DNA of 64,000 nucleotides, taken from the NCBI GenBank assembly GCA_030068145.1, contig JAPJBO010000838.1:36722-100721 (forward strand), written 5' to 3'. The notes below the pieces were generated by a model. It was not told the origin of the DNA. It made no database searches and saw only the letters and a program-made list of their open reading frames with translations. Source of the stretch: Diplonema papillatum. Lineage: Eukaryota; Euglenozoa; Diplonemea; Diplonemida; Diplonemidae. The position numbers and the translations under genes were made by a program. Shown in pieces: positions 44,961 to 54,445 of this stretch; positions within the stretch are counted from its first letter, which is position 1, and each line of letters starts with the position of its first letter.

Positions 44961-45173
44961 CATGCCAGGGTCAAAACCTTGTGTCTTTTTAAAACGCTCC
45001 CGCGGGGCCGATGGAGCCCTAAAAAAAATTTTGGAAAAAAAAAATTTTGCTCAACTTCCTCAAAAATTACTGCAGAGTTTGTTCCAAACTTTTAAAATTC
45101 AAAAAACCCAATTTTTTTCCGGAATTTTTTTTTTTGCCATTTTCAAAAAGACACAAGGTTTTGACCCTGCATG
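44961..45173. mobile_element. CATG-type MITE, full copy without a matching target duplication
   Basis: 213 bp with left end CATGCCAGGGTCAAAACC (one extra C) and a normal right end. The flanks are TACA and ATAT, so the insertion site was rearranged. Confidence 0.9.
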
Positions 45174-45451
45174 ATATCAAACTCTAGAACCTGCAGTGGT
45201 GATGGCATGAAACGGTAGAAGGGACGCAGCCCATCTCCAACAGCCATCATGGCGCAATGAAAAAGGTCACCATCTCCTCCTGTTATGGAAAGCCTCCATG
45301 CCTGGACCAACACACCACCAACCTTGTCTCTGGTGTTGAAGCCTCCAGTCTTGATGGAAGCTTTGAGGCGTGCCCATGTTCCATCTGCAAGCTGTGTTCC
45401 TGCAAACCAGTTAACCAGATTGTACTTGTGGTGCAGCTCCAAGCCTGCATC
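45174..45451 (-). pseudogene. Coding fragment of unknown origin trapped between elements
   Basis: A minus-strand frame open throughout with natural composition (LELHHKYNLVNWFAGTQLAD, TRDKVGGVLVQAWRLSITGG, FHCAMMAVGDGLRPFYRFMP). It is truncated by the GGCGGGTGTCAG element on one side and the MITE on the other. It resembles the 41.43 kb and 43.7 kb fragments in codon use. No family was recognised. Confidence 0.45.
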
Positions 45452-45559
45452 TGGCGGGTGTCAGATTTTGCAAACACGAAATCTCAGGTTTCTTATCCAG
45501 AAAATCTCAGGTTTCTTGTCCAGAAAATCTCAGGTTTCATGAAACCTGAGATTTTGGCC

Positions 45560-45910
45560 ACAATCGCGACTGTGACTAAAGATTTTCATAGTGAAAATGT
45601 TAAGGGCCACAATCGCGACTGGGACTAAAGATTTTCATAGTGAAAATGTTAAGGGTCACAATCGCGACTGTGACTAAAGAATTTTCCTGGTAAAATGCCT
45701 TGTGCGACTGTGACTAAAGGTTTTTCCAAGGTAAAAGCAAAATTTTGCATTGCGACTGTGACTAAAGATTTTCATAGTGAAAATGTTAAAGGTCACAATC
45801 GCGTCTGTGACTAAAGATTTTCATAGTGAAAATGCCATGACTCACAATCGCGACTGTGACTAAAGAATTTTCCTGGTAAAATGCCTTGTGTGACTGTGAC
45901 TAAAGACCTG
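45560..45910. repeat. Tandem repeat with CGCGACTGTGACTAAAG unit
   Basis: Seven or eight units of CACAATCGCGACTGTGACTA followed by AAGATTTTCATAGTGAAAAT or AAGAATTTTCCTGGTAAAAT. Confidence 0.9.
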
Positions 45911-45960
45911 CCAGTTCTGAACCCAATCTCTACTTTGTCACAAAGTAGAGATTTTGCTAA

Positions 45961-46172
45961 CATGCAGGGTCAGAACCTTGTGTCTTTTTGGAAATGGCAA
46001 AAAATTTATTTCCAGAAAAAAAATGGGGTTTTTGAATTTTAAAAGTTTGGAACAAACTCTGCAGTAATTTTTGAGGAAGTTGAGCAAAATTTTTTTTTTC
46101 CAAAAAATTTTTTAGGGCTCCATCGGCCCCGCGGGAGCGTTTTAAAAAGACACAAGGTTTTGACCCTGCATG
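45961..46172. mobile_element. CATG-type MITE, full copy with CTAA target duplication
   Basis: 212 bp, CTAA on each side (45957-45960 and 46173-46176). Confidence 0.95.
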
Positions 46173-46185
46173 CTAAGTAGAGACC

Positions 46186-46597
46186 CGCCACCGCAGAGCG
46201 CACAATATCAGCGCTCGAGAAAGTCCAACGGTTCTTGGGGATCAATTCTCCGCTCAGAGTTCCCTTGGTGAGAGAAGTAATTCGAGGGATAAGAGGGAGG
46301 CAGACCGGAAAACGAAAAATGGATGCTATCACGTCGCGGCTTCTCGACAAAATTGTGGACATCCCCTGTTGCCGGCTCCAACCGTTCGTTAAACGAGTTT
46401 CGTCAGTTGGCAGTTCTATCGTACGTCTACTTGCTTCGCACCTGACGAAGCGATCCTGCTGAGACGCGGAATTGAGACTGACTCGCCAGTTAATGCGCTC
46501 CGGGACGTTAAAGAGACGAAAAGACACAGCGCAGTCTTTAAATTCCAATAGGAACTCTACATTGTTCTGAGAACGAGAAAGAACAAGGCAGCTCTTC
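46186..46597 (+). pseudogene. Tyrosine recombinase fragment, decayed relative of the 52.7 kb gene
   Basis: Plus-strand pieces align with the intact recombinase downstream. GKRKMDAITSRLLDKIVD here corresponds to VRKRRMDAIDGPLLDKIVED there. Further on TDSPVNALRD and RHSAVFKF correspond to TDVPATVLEE and RHSSVFKF, followed by LYIVLRTRKNKAAL against LYVALRRRKNK. Frameshifts and an in-frame stop disrupt it, and it lacks the catalytic C-terminal half. It belongs to an older copy of the same retroelement family. Confidence 0.8.
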
Positions 46598-46985
46598 GGT
46601 TAGAGTCGCACAAGGCATTTCCATTACAAAAAACTTCGGTTAGAGTCGCAAGCCATTTTCATTGAGAAAAACTTCGGTTAGAGTCGCGTAGAGCATTTTC
46701 ATTACAAAAAACTTCGGTTAGAGTCGCAAGCCATTTTCATTGAGAAAAACTTCGGTTAGAGTCGCGTAGAGCATTTCCATTACAAAAAACTTCGGTTAGA
46801 GTCGCAAGCCATTTTCATTACAAAAAACTTCGGTTAGAGTCACAAGCCATTTTCATTACAAAAAACTTCGGTTAGAGTCGCAAGCCATTTTCATTACAAA
46901 AAACTTCGGTTAGAGTCGCAAGCCATTTTCATTGAGAAAAACTTCGGTTAGAGTCGCGTAGAGCATTTCCATTACAAAAAACTTC
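46598..46985. repeat. Tandem repeat with CTTCGGTTAGAGTCGCAAGC unit
   Basis: Ten or so units of ACTTCGGTTAGAGTCGCAAG plus CCATTTTCATTACAAAAA, or the variant CGTAGAGCATTTCCATT. Two further units lie at 54169-54230, just after the right 206-bp repeat, so the unit marks both sides of the DIRS-like element. Confidence 0.9.
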
Positions 46986-48060
46986 CCTGTAATGACCAGG
47001 GGAATGCCCGCCTGTAATGACCAGGCCGATGCCTCTCTGCGGACGCAGCTGAGACGCTTCCCTGTAATGACCAGGGGAATGCCCGCCTGCAGACGCAGCT
47101 TAGATGCTTCCCTGTAGTGAGGGAATGCCCGCCTGTAATGACCAGGCCGATGCCTCTCTGCAGACGCAGCTTAGATGCTTCCCTGTAATGACCAGGTGAA
47201 TACCTGCCTGTAATGACCAGGCGGATGCCTCTCTGCGGACGCAGCTGAGACGCTTCCCTGTAATGACCAGGGGAATGCCCGCCTGTAATGACCAGGCCGA
47301 TGCCTCTCTGCGGACGCAGCTGAGACGCTTCCCTGTAATGACCAGGGGAATGCCCGCCTGTAATGACCAGGCGGATGCATCGCTGCAGACGCAGCTTAGA
47401 TGCTTCCCTGTAGTGAGGGAATGCCCGCCTGTAATGACCAGGCCGATGCCTCTCTGCAGACGCAGCTTAGATGCTTCCCTGTAATGACCAGGTGAATACC
47501 TGCCTGTAATGACCAGGCGGATGCCTCTCTGCGGACGCAGCTGAGACGCTTCCCTGTAATGACCAGGGGAATGCCCGCCTGTAATGACCAGGCCGATGCC
47601 TCTCTGCGGACGCAGCTGAGACGCTTCCCTGTAATGACCAGGGGAATGCCCGCCTGTAATGACCAGGCCGATGCCTCTCTGCGGACGCAGCTGAGACGCT
47701 TCCCTGTAAGGACCAGGGGAATGCCCGCCTGTAATGACCAGGCGGATGCATCGCTGCAGACGCAGCTTAGATGCTTCCCTGTAGTGAGGGAATGCCCGCC
47801 TGTAATGACCAGGCCGATGCCTCTCTGCAGACGCAGCTTAGATGCTTCCCTGTAATGACCAGGTGAATACCTGCCTGTAATGACCAGGCCGGTTCCCCGC
47901 TGCAGACGCAGCTTATGCCTCCCTGTAAGGACTAAGGGAATGCCTGCCTGTAATGACCAGCCCGATGCCTCGCTGCAGAAGCAGCTTAGATGCTTCCCTG
48001 TGAGGACCAGGGAAATGCCCTCCTGCAAGGACCAGGAGGATGCCTGCCACAGCTGAGACG
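46986..48060. repeat. 75-bp minisatellite (CCCTGTAATGACCAGGGGAA)
   Basis: Alternating CTGTAATGACCAGG half-units separated by GCCGATGCCTCTCTGCGGAC or GGAATGCCCGC spacers, with a 75-bp higher-order period that decays towards 48060. Because 75 is a multiple of three, one frame stays open and yields a spurious repetitive protein. Confidence 0.93.
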
Positions 48061-48274
48061 CATCCCAGGTGACGCACTTGAACGAACTGAAGAGTGTTCT
48101 GACTAGCAGGTATGTTGATGGGTGACGAACTGGCATGAAACACTCAGACATTGAACCGACACAGAACAGCAGGAGCCCAATGGACCGGCTTGTTTAATCT
48201 CTTTTCGTTTTAGATTTAGGTGCTCCTGTTGGTCAGGCGAACTGCGATCAGGTTTAGTGAATAAGAAACACTCA

Positions 48275-49543
48275 ATGGCTGCACTCCCAACCATTCTCCA
48301 GTCGAAGGCCGAGATTAGACTGGCTGCGACGGGTAAGAAATCGCTCCCAGCGTCGATTGAAGCTACGATTCCCCAGGGTGCCGTCACTTTGTACGATGGC
48401 CTCGTGCGGGACCTCGACGCGCCTCAAAATGCAGAGGAGAGAGGGGATATTGCCGTGATATCGCTGGAGATAGCATGCTCGCGATGTGATGATGGCCGCG
48501 GACTGCCGACAAAGGAGGACGTAATAGGACTTCGTGAAGCGATGAAGACGTGGGGATGTGCCGACGTGGAGATGCTCGCAAGAGCAGACATACCCGCGCC
48601 TCAACTATTAGAAGGGGGCATGAAGAGGGAGTTTGTAGGTGAAGTGAGGTCGTTTGCAGCTAAAATCGCTCGCGGAGTGCCTTCAGCCCAGACGAGCACC
48701 AACGAAAAGCAGCCGAGGGTCGTGGTCAACGTCCAGTTGAAGCTGAGAGAGCTCGGTCTAGAGGGGATACCAAACGTGTTGGTCCCGGACCGTGACTTGG
48801 TCAAAGCGGTCTCGCTGAAGCTCGAAGAGGGGATCCGACTCCCCCTGGATTTTCCGACGAAGAAGGCACCCCTCATGTCTGATCGAGACTCGCTGGAATT
48901 CGCATACCAGTCGAAGTCCAGAACAATGCGCAGGGACGTGCTACAGCAGGTCCGAGAGACGTCGGGAATGAGCGCCTCCCTCGCCCACGAAGATATCCTC
49001 CTCCGTCAGGCTGCTGCCGTAGAAGTCGAGAGACTCCCGCAATCGCTCCATACCCTTCTCAGGGCGCGGCTGGCGATAGCACTTTTGGTGTGCGGAGCAG
49101 TGCCCACGAAGCTACACCTGCGGTTTGTGATCCTGGTGATGAGCATGGTACCCCGCATCGGATCGTCGACACAGAGCACAGGCGACTACCCTGTAGCTCT
49201 GACATACGAAGAGCGAGTGTTCGGACAATGCTCCGAGTTCTCGCGTGATGCATCAGTCGGCGATGCTCTGGACAAGTTTTTGTCCCACACAGACGATAAC
49301 CTGGTCAGGACGGCTCTCACAAAGGTAGAGAGGGAAAGGTCTCGCCAACGAGTTGTGCCCTCACCTTCCGTGCTGGGGAAATCCCCTGTCTCCCAACCGT
49401 ACGAGAGCGGTAGGTTCCGCCCATACAGCGAAGTAAGACGTGCGCATCCGCCGAGGGTGGGCAGGCCGCCTGTCCCAACCACCAAGCGTCATCAGCCGGA
49501 CAGTAAGCGCCGCGGAGGGCAACAGCCGGAAGTCAAGAAGTGA
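48275..49543 (+). CDS. Gag-like protein of the DIRS-like element (422 aa)
   Basis: First ORF of the retroelement. I start at ATG 48275 (MAALPTILQ) rather than at the in-frame GTG 18 nt upstream. It has no recognisable catalytic motif. It is a helical protein with a basic, Pro/Arg/Lys-rich C-terminus (KRHQPDSKRRGGQQPEVKK) suited to nucleic-acid binding, but no CCHC knuckle. Position and composition make it the structural (Gag-like) protein. It ends at UGA 49541-49543, and the downstream pol frame is the same frame with no further stop; the stop is followed by CUAG. Production of a 1154-residue fusion by readthrough is therefore plausible. Confidence 0.75.
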   Translation: MAALPTILQSKAEIRLAATGKKSLPASIEATIPQGAVTLYDGLVRDLDAPQNAEERGDIAVISLEIACSRCDDGRGLPTKEDVIGLREAMKTWGCADVEMLARADIPAPQLLEGGMKREFVGEVRSFAAKIARGVPSAQTSTNEKQPRVVVNVQLKLRELGLEGIPNVLVPDRDLVKAVSLKLEEGIRLPLDFPTKKAPLMSDRDSLEFAYQSKSRTMRRDVLQQVRETSGMSASLAHEDILLRQAAAVEVERLPQSLHTLLRARLAIALLVCGAVPTKLHLRFVILVMSMVPRIGSSTQSTGDYPVALTYEERVFGQCSEFSRDASVGDALDKFLSHTDDNLVRTALTKVERERSRQRVVPSPSVLGKSPVSQPYESGRFRPYSEVRRAHPPRVGRPPVPTTKRHQPDSKRRGGQQPEVKK

Positions 49544-49547
49544 CTAG
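49541..49547 (+). promoter_or_regulatory. Candidate UGA-CUAG stop-codon readthrough site between gag and pol
   Basis: The gag stop TGA is followed directly by CTAG. UGA-CUA(G) is the established leaky-stop context used in some viral and cellular mRNAs. Gag and pol are in the same frame and pol has no near ATG. Confidence 0.65.
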
Positions 49548-51739
49548 GACACGATCCGCCGTCCAGTCCGACCCCCCTCGTGAGGAACGAGGATTTTTCA
49601 CGGACGCATCGGCACAAGCTTTGGTTACGGTACGAAGAGATCCAACAAGGCGTAGCGGAAACAGAAGAGTTCACATACAACCCCCTGCGAAAGCAGAAGG
49701 GTATTGCCCACGACTTCCGAGCTGAATCTTGGGAAGACCACGTTGCCCTCACGTCTCGCTTGAGGGAAAAGACGAATACGGCGAGCATCCTGGACCCCGA
49801 CCTTCGCATTGCGATACGACAGTACGCATCGATGTCAACATCGGAAGCACAGAACTTCAGGACGGCAGCTCTTGCGTACTGGAGGGAACGGTCAATTGCA
49901 GTTAAACAGAGGCCCGACTGGTCATCCTACTACGACACGTCCCATCCTGCCCATGCTCTAGCCACACGCATCAACGTCCCTCTGGTCGAGGAACTACTGG
50001 AGGCGGTAGGTGCTGCACAAGAAGGCACAAAAAACGAGTTCGTGCATCGTTTAGGGTTCGGTTTCCCGGTAGTTGGTGCCCTGGCCGAAGAGGGCGTATT
50101 CGAGGTCAAACCCACCACCAAGACCGCCAAGAAGGATACAACGACAGAGACATCGCTGACGGAAAAATCGGACCCGAGAATAGAGAGACTCCGCCAAAGT
50201 TGCAAGGAGAGTGACGTTGATGAGATCCACTCGCAACTGATCGACGAAGTAGAAAAAGGCTGGCTCGAAGGTCCCTTCACAGTGAACGACCTGCCAATCG
50301 AACGGTTCATCCCGATACGACGGTTTATCGTCGTACAGGGAGAGAAACGCCGTGGCTGTGACGACGCACGGCCCACAAACACCGCGACGAGGATCCTGAC
50401 GCCCATCTCGCTCATGGGTATCGACAACGCGGCGGCTACTGCAGTAGAGTTGGGGAAGGCTGGCATCGTCGACATTTCGCAGGCTGTACTCGACCAATCC
50501 GACGCGTACAAGTCGTTGATTGTGGACCCGGACCAGCGGAAATACGCTGTGATAGTCGCAATAAACCCAGTTAGCGGAGAACTGGATTGCTTCCTATCCA
50601 ACGTGTTGTGCTTCGGCACAGAATCGGCGGTGTTGAATTACAACTGCCTCTCGAGAGTTGTTTCCACCCTGGCCAGAAGAATCCTGTGTATTCCGGCGTC
50701 CGGATACTTCGACGACTACATCATGCACGGTAGCGCCGAGGATATCGAGCAGATGGCCAACGACTTCCAAACTCTGTTTGGTGACCTCATCGGGCTGGTG
50801 TTCAAAGACACGAAGCGGCGCGTCGGGGCATGCATCCCGTATCTTGGCGTCCAGCTTGATGTGAGGCGACAAGGTTGGATTAGGCTGAGCCTGACCCCGG
50901 AGAGAGCACAACGACTGCTGGTGGCGATCGATGCCTTTCTCCACGACGGAAAGATGACACCCCAGCAGGCAGGGAAGCTGGCCGGACAACTTGGATTTGT
51001 GCAGCAGCAGATGGTCGGAGCCATAGGGAGGGCCTACATTCACCCGATTCGCACAAGACAGTATTCGAAATCGGGCAGGGAGGATCTAGGTGAAAGACTT
51101 CGAGCGGCCCTAGTATGGTGGATCGACGCCCTTCACATTTCCGACTTCCAGCGTAGCATTCAGATCGAACGGATAGGCTCCCCTGTGCACCCCATCATCA
51201 TCTACACGGACGCGAGTCCCTACCAGCTTGGGTTCTGCGTACTGTACAAAGGTCTCAGGTTCTATGGTAGCGCAAACTCCGCAATTCCAAAAGGGACGCA
51301 CCGCGAGGTGTTCGCGGGCGATGCGGATATGATTCAGTTCTTTGAGACAGAAGCAGTCCTAATGGCTCAGGCTCTAGTACACGGAGGACACGGTCTGCTG
51401 TCTAGACTAGCACCAGGCTCCACAGTACAAGGCATTCCCCAGTGGTACTTCGTAGATAACACCTGCACTCAGGGTACTCTTGTGAACGGCCACTCTTCGA
51501 ACGAGACGTTTGCAGTGATGGCCGAAGCTTTCTGGACAGGAGCCATACGTTGTAGATGCGCATCTGTTTGGATGGAGCGGGTCGAGTCGAAGAACAACCC
51601 GTCTGATCTCCCCTCGAGACAGCATGGTACCGTTACCCGTCTCGAGAACTTAGGCTTCATCCGAATTGAGAACTGCTACAGCCCGTTGAGGGAACTCCTG
51701 AAAGGTTCGAGGGTGAGCACGAGGTTCTCATCCCTGTGA
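49544..51739 (+). CDS. Reverse transcriptase-RNase H polyprotein of the DIRS-like element
   Basis: An open frame of 731 codons continuous with gag across the UGA. The first in-frame ATG is more than 100 codons in, so independent initiation is unlikely unless a GTG (49580) is used. RT motifs are present: RRFIVVQGEKRRGCDDARP, SGELDCFLSNVLCFG, then the active-site box GYFDDYIMHG near 50700, followed by IPYLGVQLDVRRQG. The connection helices (KMTPQQAGKLAGQLGF) are of the type seen in DIRS and related elements. RNase H follows: HPIIIYTDASPYQLGF near 51190-51240, FETEAVLMAQAL near 51340 and QWYFVDNTCTQGTL near 51440, giving the D, E and D catalytic acids. It ends at 51739 with no integrase, as expected for recombinase-encoding elements. 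Confidence 0.88.
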   Translation, partial: LGHDPPSSPTPLVRNEDFSRTHRHKLWLRYEEIQQGVAETEEFTYNPLRKQKGIAHDFRAESWEDHVALTSRLREKTNTASILDPDLRIAIRQYASMSTSEAQNFRTAALAYWRERSIAVKQRPDWSSYYDTSHPAHALATRINVPLVEELLEAVGAAQEGTKNEFVHRLGFGFPVVGALAEEGVFEVKPTTKTAKKDTTTETSLTEKSDPRIERLRQSCKESDVDEIHSQLIDEVEKGWLEGPFTVNDLPIERFIPIRRFIVVQGEKRRGCDDARPTNTATRILTPISLMGIDNAAATAVELGKAGIVDISQAVLDQSDAYKSLIVDPDQRKYAVIVAINPVSGELDCFLSNVLCFGTESAVLNYNCLSRVVSTLARRILCIPASGYFDDYIMHGSAEDIEQMANDFQTLFGDLIGLVFKDTKRRVGACIPYLGVQLDVRRQGWIRLSLTPERAQRLLVAIDAFLHDGKMTPQQAGKLAGQLGFVQQQMVGAIGRAYIHPIRTRQYSKSGREDLGERLRAALVWWIDALHISDFQRSIQIERIGSPVHPIIIYTDASPYQLGFCVLYKGLRFYGSANSAIPKGTHREVFAGDADMIQFFETEAVLMAQALVHGGHGLLSRLAPGSTVQGIPQWYFVDNTCTQGTLVNGHSSNETFAVMAEAFWTGAIRCRCASVWMERVESKNNPSDLPSRQHGTVTRLENLGFIRIENCYSPLRELLKGSRVSTRFSSL

Positions 51740-52111
51740 CGCCCGAACCAAGATTACACAACGCCGTGACCCGCGGCCCTAACTTCCTCCCCCAGTTCTC
51801 GGTGTTAATAGCAACACATACACATACACGTGTACACACGAACGGCGTAGAGACCCGGCGTCATGTCTCGAAGGACGGAGAAATTCGTGATACAGCGACT
51901 CTCTACCCTCCTCCCCTCCCCCGTCCCTCGTCGCACAACTCCCAGTTCTTCCATCTTCGATCCCCCAGTTGTCGGGAGGACCGTAGACGACCTCGCTTCT
52001 AACAGACATCCTGCTGTCAACCTTTCATTCATCGGCGAGGACCACGCGCACGAAGACAGCCGGCTGCGATGGGAATCCGAGCTTTATCCGCCTTTGTCCC
52101 CAGCGTTGGGT

Positions 52112-52317
52112 GAAGAACCTAGGCGGACGGCTCGGAGACCTCAAGGTCGGATGCGGGTTTAGCGTCGTGCGATAGCGCACGTGACACCGCGCTCGCAGGC
52201 CTGCGAGACTAGCGTCGCGAAACCGCTCCGATTCATCCCATCGCAGACTTGAGGATTTCCGAAAGTTCAAGGAGAACGGACCGTTCTAATAGGTAGAGGT
52301 TGTCCCAGAAATAAAAA
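52112..52317 (+). repeat. 206-bp direct repeat of the DIRS-like element, upstream copy
   Basis: Runs from GAAGAACCTAGGCGGACGGC to the end GTCCCAGAAATAAAAA. It looks the same as 53964-54169. It holds an inverted motif (GCTCGCAGGCCTGCGAG) and an AATAAA signal at its end. Confidence 0.95.
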
Positions 52318-52662
52318 GGGACTTTTAAAGTTATCGACACAGCGCGCAGGCAATACAATGGAACGACCCGTACCAATGCGCAGCGTGCACGGGCGACGAC
52401 CAATCTTGACAGTCTGGAAGGAGGCCGACCATTTGGACGAACGACACCAGTCGGACACAGCTCTGGACGGGCTACGAGCAACCTGCGCACATGTAGAGTG
52501 ACATGAGAGGGCAGCGACGAACGCGAATTTTAAAGGATATTTTTATTTCAGATAGTCAACCTCGGCAACTGGGCCAGGATGGCCGCCTCGCATCGACTAC
52601 CTTAACAGGGTTGTATTTCTCCTCCCGCCCACCCAGACCCGGAGAAAACAAAGAAAGCGGAG

Positions 52663-53841
52663 ATGGACGCACCACAGCGGCAGCTCCCCTCGGGCCCCGA
52701 GGTGATCGAGATGATCAAACGGGCCCTGGCAGAACTGGACCAGCCCAGTGAAGAAGACCTTGACAGGAGTCTGCCCCTGAAAAGGAAGCTTGACGCACTG
52801 GAGGCCCTTGGCAACCCGATGCGGGCCAAGGCCGTCGTATCGCGGCAAGTGGAGCGTGCGAGAATCGCCTCCATATCGACTGGTTCCTGGGACCAGTACT
52901 TGGTCGCCTTGCGAGGATGGGTTAGGTACGCGGACATCGTGTCGTGCCCCCATTTTCCCATCCAGCCCGATGAATGGGCATCATACGTCTCCCTGCACCG
53001 CAACGCGCAGACGGCAACCTCCGCGACGTCCGCCATAGAAAAGATTCAGAGATTTCTTGGCATCAAGGACACCGTCCGGTCCAAGGCGCTGAATGACGTT
53101 TTCGCCTCGCACCGGAGGGAACAAGTGCGCAAGCGCAGGATGGACGCCATAGACGGCCCCCTCCTCGACAAGATAGTAGAAGACCGCCGGGCCATACTAT
53201 CGGTGCGAAACTTCGTATCGCTGGAGGCCTTCGCCAGGATAACCTGCATTGCATTCGTTTTCCTTCTGAGAGTTCAGAACGAGGCTATCCCCCTCCAGAG
53301 GGGCTTAGCAACAGACGTGCCAGCTACTGTACTCGAGGAACTGAGGACGTCAGGGAGGCACAGCTCCGTCTTCAAGTTCAAAGACAGACTGTACGTGGCA
53401 CTCAGAAGGCGTAAAAATAAACCGGGGGGTGACGTGTTAGACAGAGGGTGCACATGTGGAGAGGGCACAGTGAGAAAGGGATGGCGAGCCATCTGCCCAG
53501 TGCATGTGTTGTGGCCATACGCCAGGGACAACGTCCCGGAGGGCGAAAGGATGAACCTGATACCCTACGTGGACATGTTAGCATCTCTGAAGGAGAAGGC
53601 ATCACACCACGCGACACCGACGGTCGGATGGGGCACGCACAGCTTGAGACGCGGGGCTGCCCAAGATCTGAACGATCTCAACCCCAACCTGGCTCTACTG
53701 CTCAGTGCTGGATCATGGCAATCCTCGGCCTTCAAAGCCTACCTGGATTGGAATAAGGTTCAGACAAGAGCCATGGATAATGTCGCTCAAGTTGGAGCGT
53801 CACCCGATTCCGGTTCCGAGGACAGCGATTACGCTGAGTAA
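52663..53841 (+). CDS. Tyrosine recombinase of the DIRS-like element (392 aa)
   Basis: Tyrosine-type site-specific recombinase that would insert the circular or double-stranded cDNA. A helical core-binding domain occupies about residues 60-160 (SWDQYLVALRGWVRYAD, SAIEKIQRFLGI). The catalytic domain has Arg203 in FLLRVQNEA, the H-x2-R box at 326-329 (THSLRRG) and the Tyr nucleophile at 360 (FKAYLDW), in the correct order and spacing. A CTCGEGTVRKGWRAICPVH insert near 263-285 could bind zinc. The start is ATG 52663, just after a purine-rich leader. The gene lies between the two 206-bp direct repeats, so it may be expressed from its own transcript. A decayed relative lies at 46186-46597. Confidence 0.9.
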   Translation: MDAPQRQLPSGPEVIEMIKRALAELDQPSEEDLDRSLPLKRKLDALEALGNPMRAKAVVSRQVERARIASISTGSWDQYLVALRGWVRYADIVSCPHFPIQPDEWASYVSLHRNAQTATSATSAIEKIQRFLGIKDTVRSKALNDVFASHRREQVRKRRMDAIDGPLLDKIVEDRRAILSVRNFVSLEAFARITCIAFVFLLRVQNEAIPLQRGLATDVPATVLEELRTSGRHSSVFKFKDRLYVALRRRKNKPGGDVLDRGCTCGEGTVRKGWRAICPVHVLWPYARDNVPEGERMNLIPYVDMLASLKEKASHHATPTVGWGTHSLRRGAAQDLNDLNPNLALLLSAGSWQSSAFKAYLDWNKVQTRAMDNVAQVGASPDSGSEDSDYAE

Positions 53842-53963
53842 AGCTTTCGAGTTCGCGTGGTCAGGCAACGTTTACACGTCGCCATGAGGCCATTTGCCTA
53901 CGTGAACGGACGATGTTTCCACACCGTCGTTGGGCCATGTCCTTGCGCCGCCTTCTCCAGGGC

Positions 53964-54169
53964 GAAGAACCTAGGCGGACGGCTCGGAGACCTCAAGGTC
54001 GGATGCGGGTTTAGCGTCGTGCGATAGCGCACGTGACACCGCGCTCGCAGGCCTGCGAGACTAGCGTCGCGAAACCGCTCCGATTCATCCCATCGCAGAC
54101 TTGAGGATTTCCGAAAGTTCAAGGAGAACGGACCGTTCTAATAGGTAGAGGTTGTCCCAGAAATAAAAA
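53964..54169 (+). repeat. 206-bp direct repeat of the DIRS-like element, downstream copy
   Basis: Matches 52112-52317 over its whole length. It is followed by two CTTCGGTTAGAGTCGC units like those at 46.6-47.0 kb. Confidence 0.95.
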
Positions 54170-54230
54170 CTTCGGTTAGAGTCGCAAGCCATTTTCATTG
54201 AGAAAAATTTCGGTTAGAGTCGCAAGGCAA

Positions 54231-54316
54231 TGTCTTTTTGAAAATGGCAAAAAAAAAAATTCCGGAAAAAAATTGGGTTTTTTGAATTTTAAAAGTTTGG
54301 AACAAACTCTGCAGTT
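54231..54316. mobile_element. CATG-type MITE, truncated at both ends
   Basis: TGTCTTTTTGAAAATGGCAA through AACAAACTCTGCAG only; the right half is lost. Confidence 0.85.
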
Positions 54317-54339
54317 GAGCCAATTCACCCACCCCCTGA

Positions 54340-54445
54340 TCGAGCGTAATCGAGTGTAATATAGTGTAATCGAGTGTAGTAGAGTGTAATCGAGTGTAGT
54401 AGAGTGTAGTAGAGTGTAGTCGAGCGTTGTAGAGTGTGATCGAAA
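54340..54445. repeat. Degenerate (GAGTGTARTC)n repeat
   Basis: Decamer-like units GTAATCGAGT and GTAGTAGAGT. A shorter related stretch at 56020-56054 lies directly at the 3' end of the LINE. Confidence 0.85.

Larger units (their letters stand above)
48061..54230 (+). mobile_element. DIRS/Ngaro-like tyrosine-recombinase retrotransposon
   Basis: Gene order is gag-like ORF, RT-RNase H, recombinase, all on the plus strand, with a tyrosine recombinase instead of an integrase and no long terminal repeats. A 206-bp direct repeat (52112-52317 and 53964-54169) flanks the recombinase gene. The left end is not certain; it lies between the minisatellite and 48275. All three ORFs are intact, so the copy is recent. 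Confidence 0.88.

Noticed and set aside
47171..48151. Repetitive protein of 75-bp units on the minus strand
   Set aside because: The minisatellite period is a multiple of three, which keeps frames open; there is no start context and no conservation signal.
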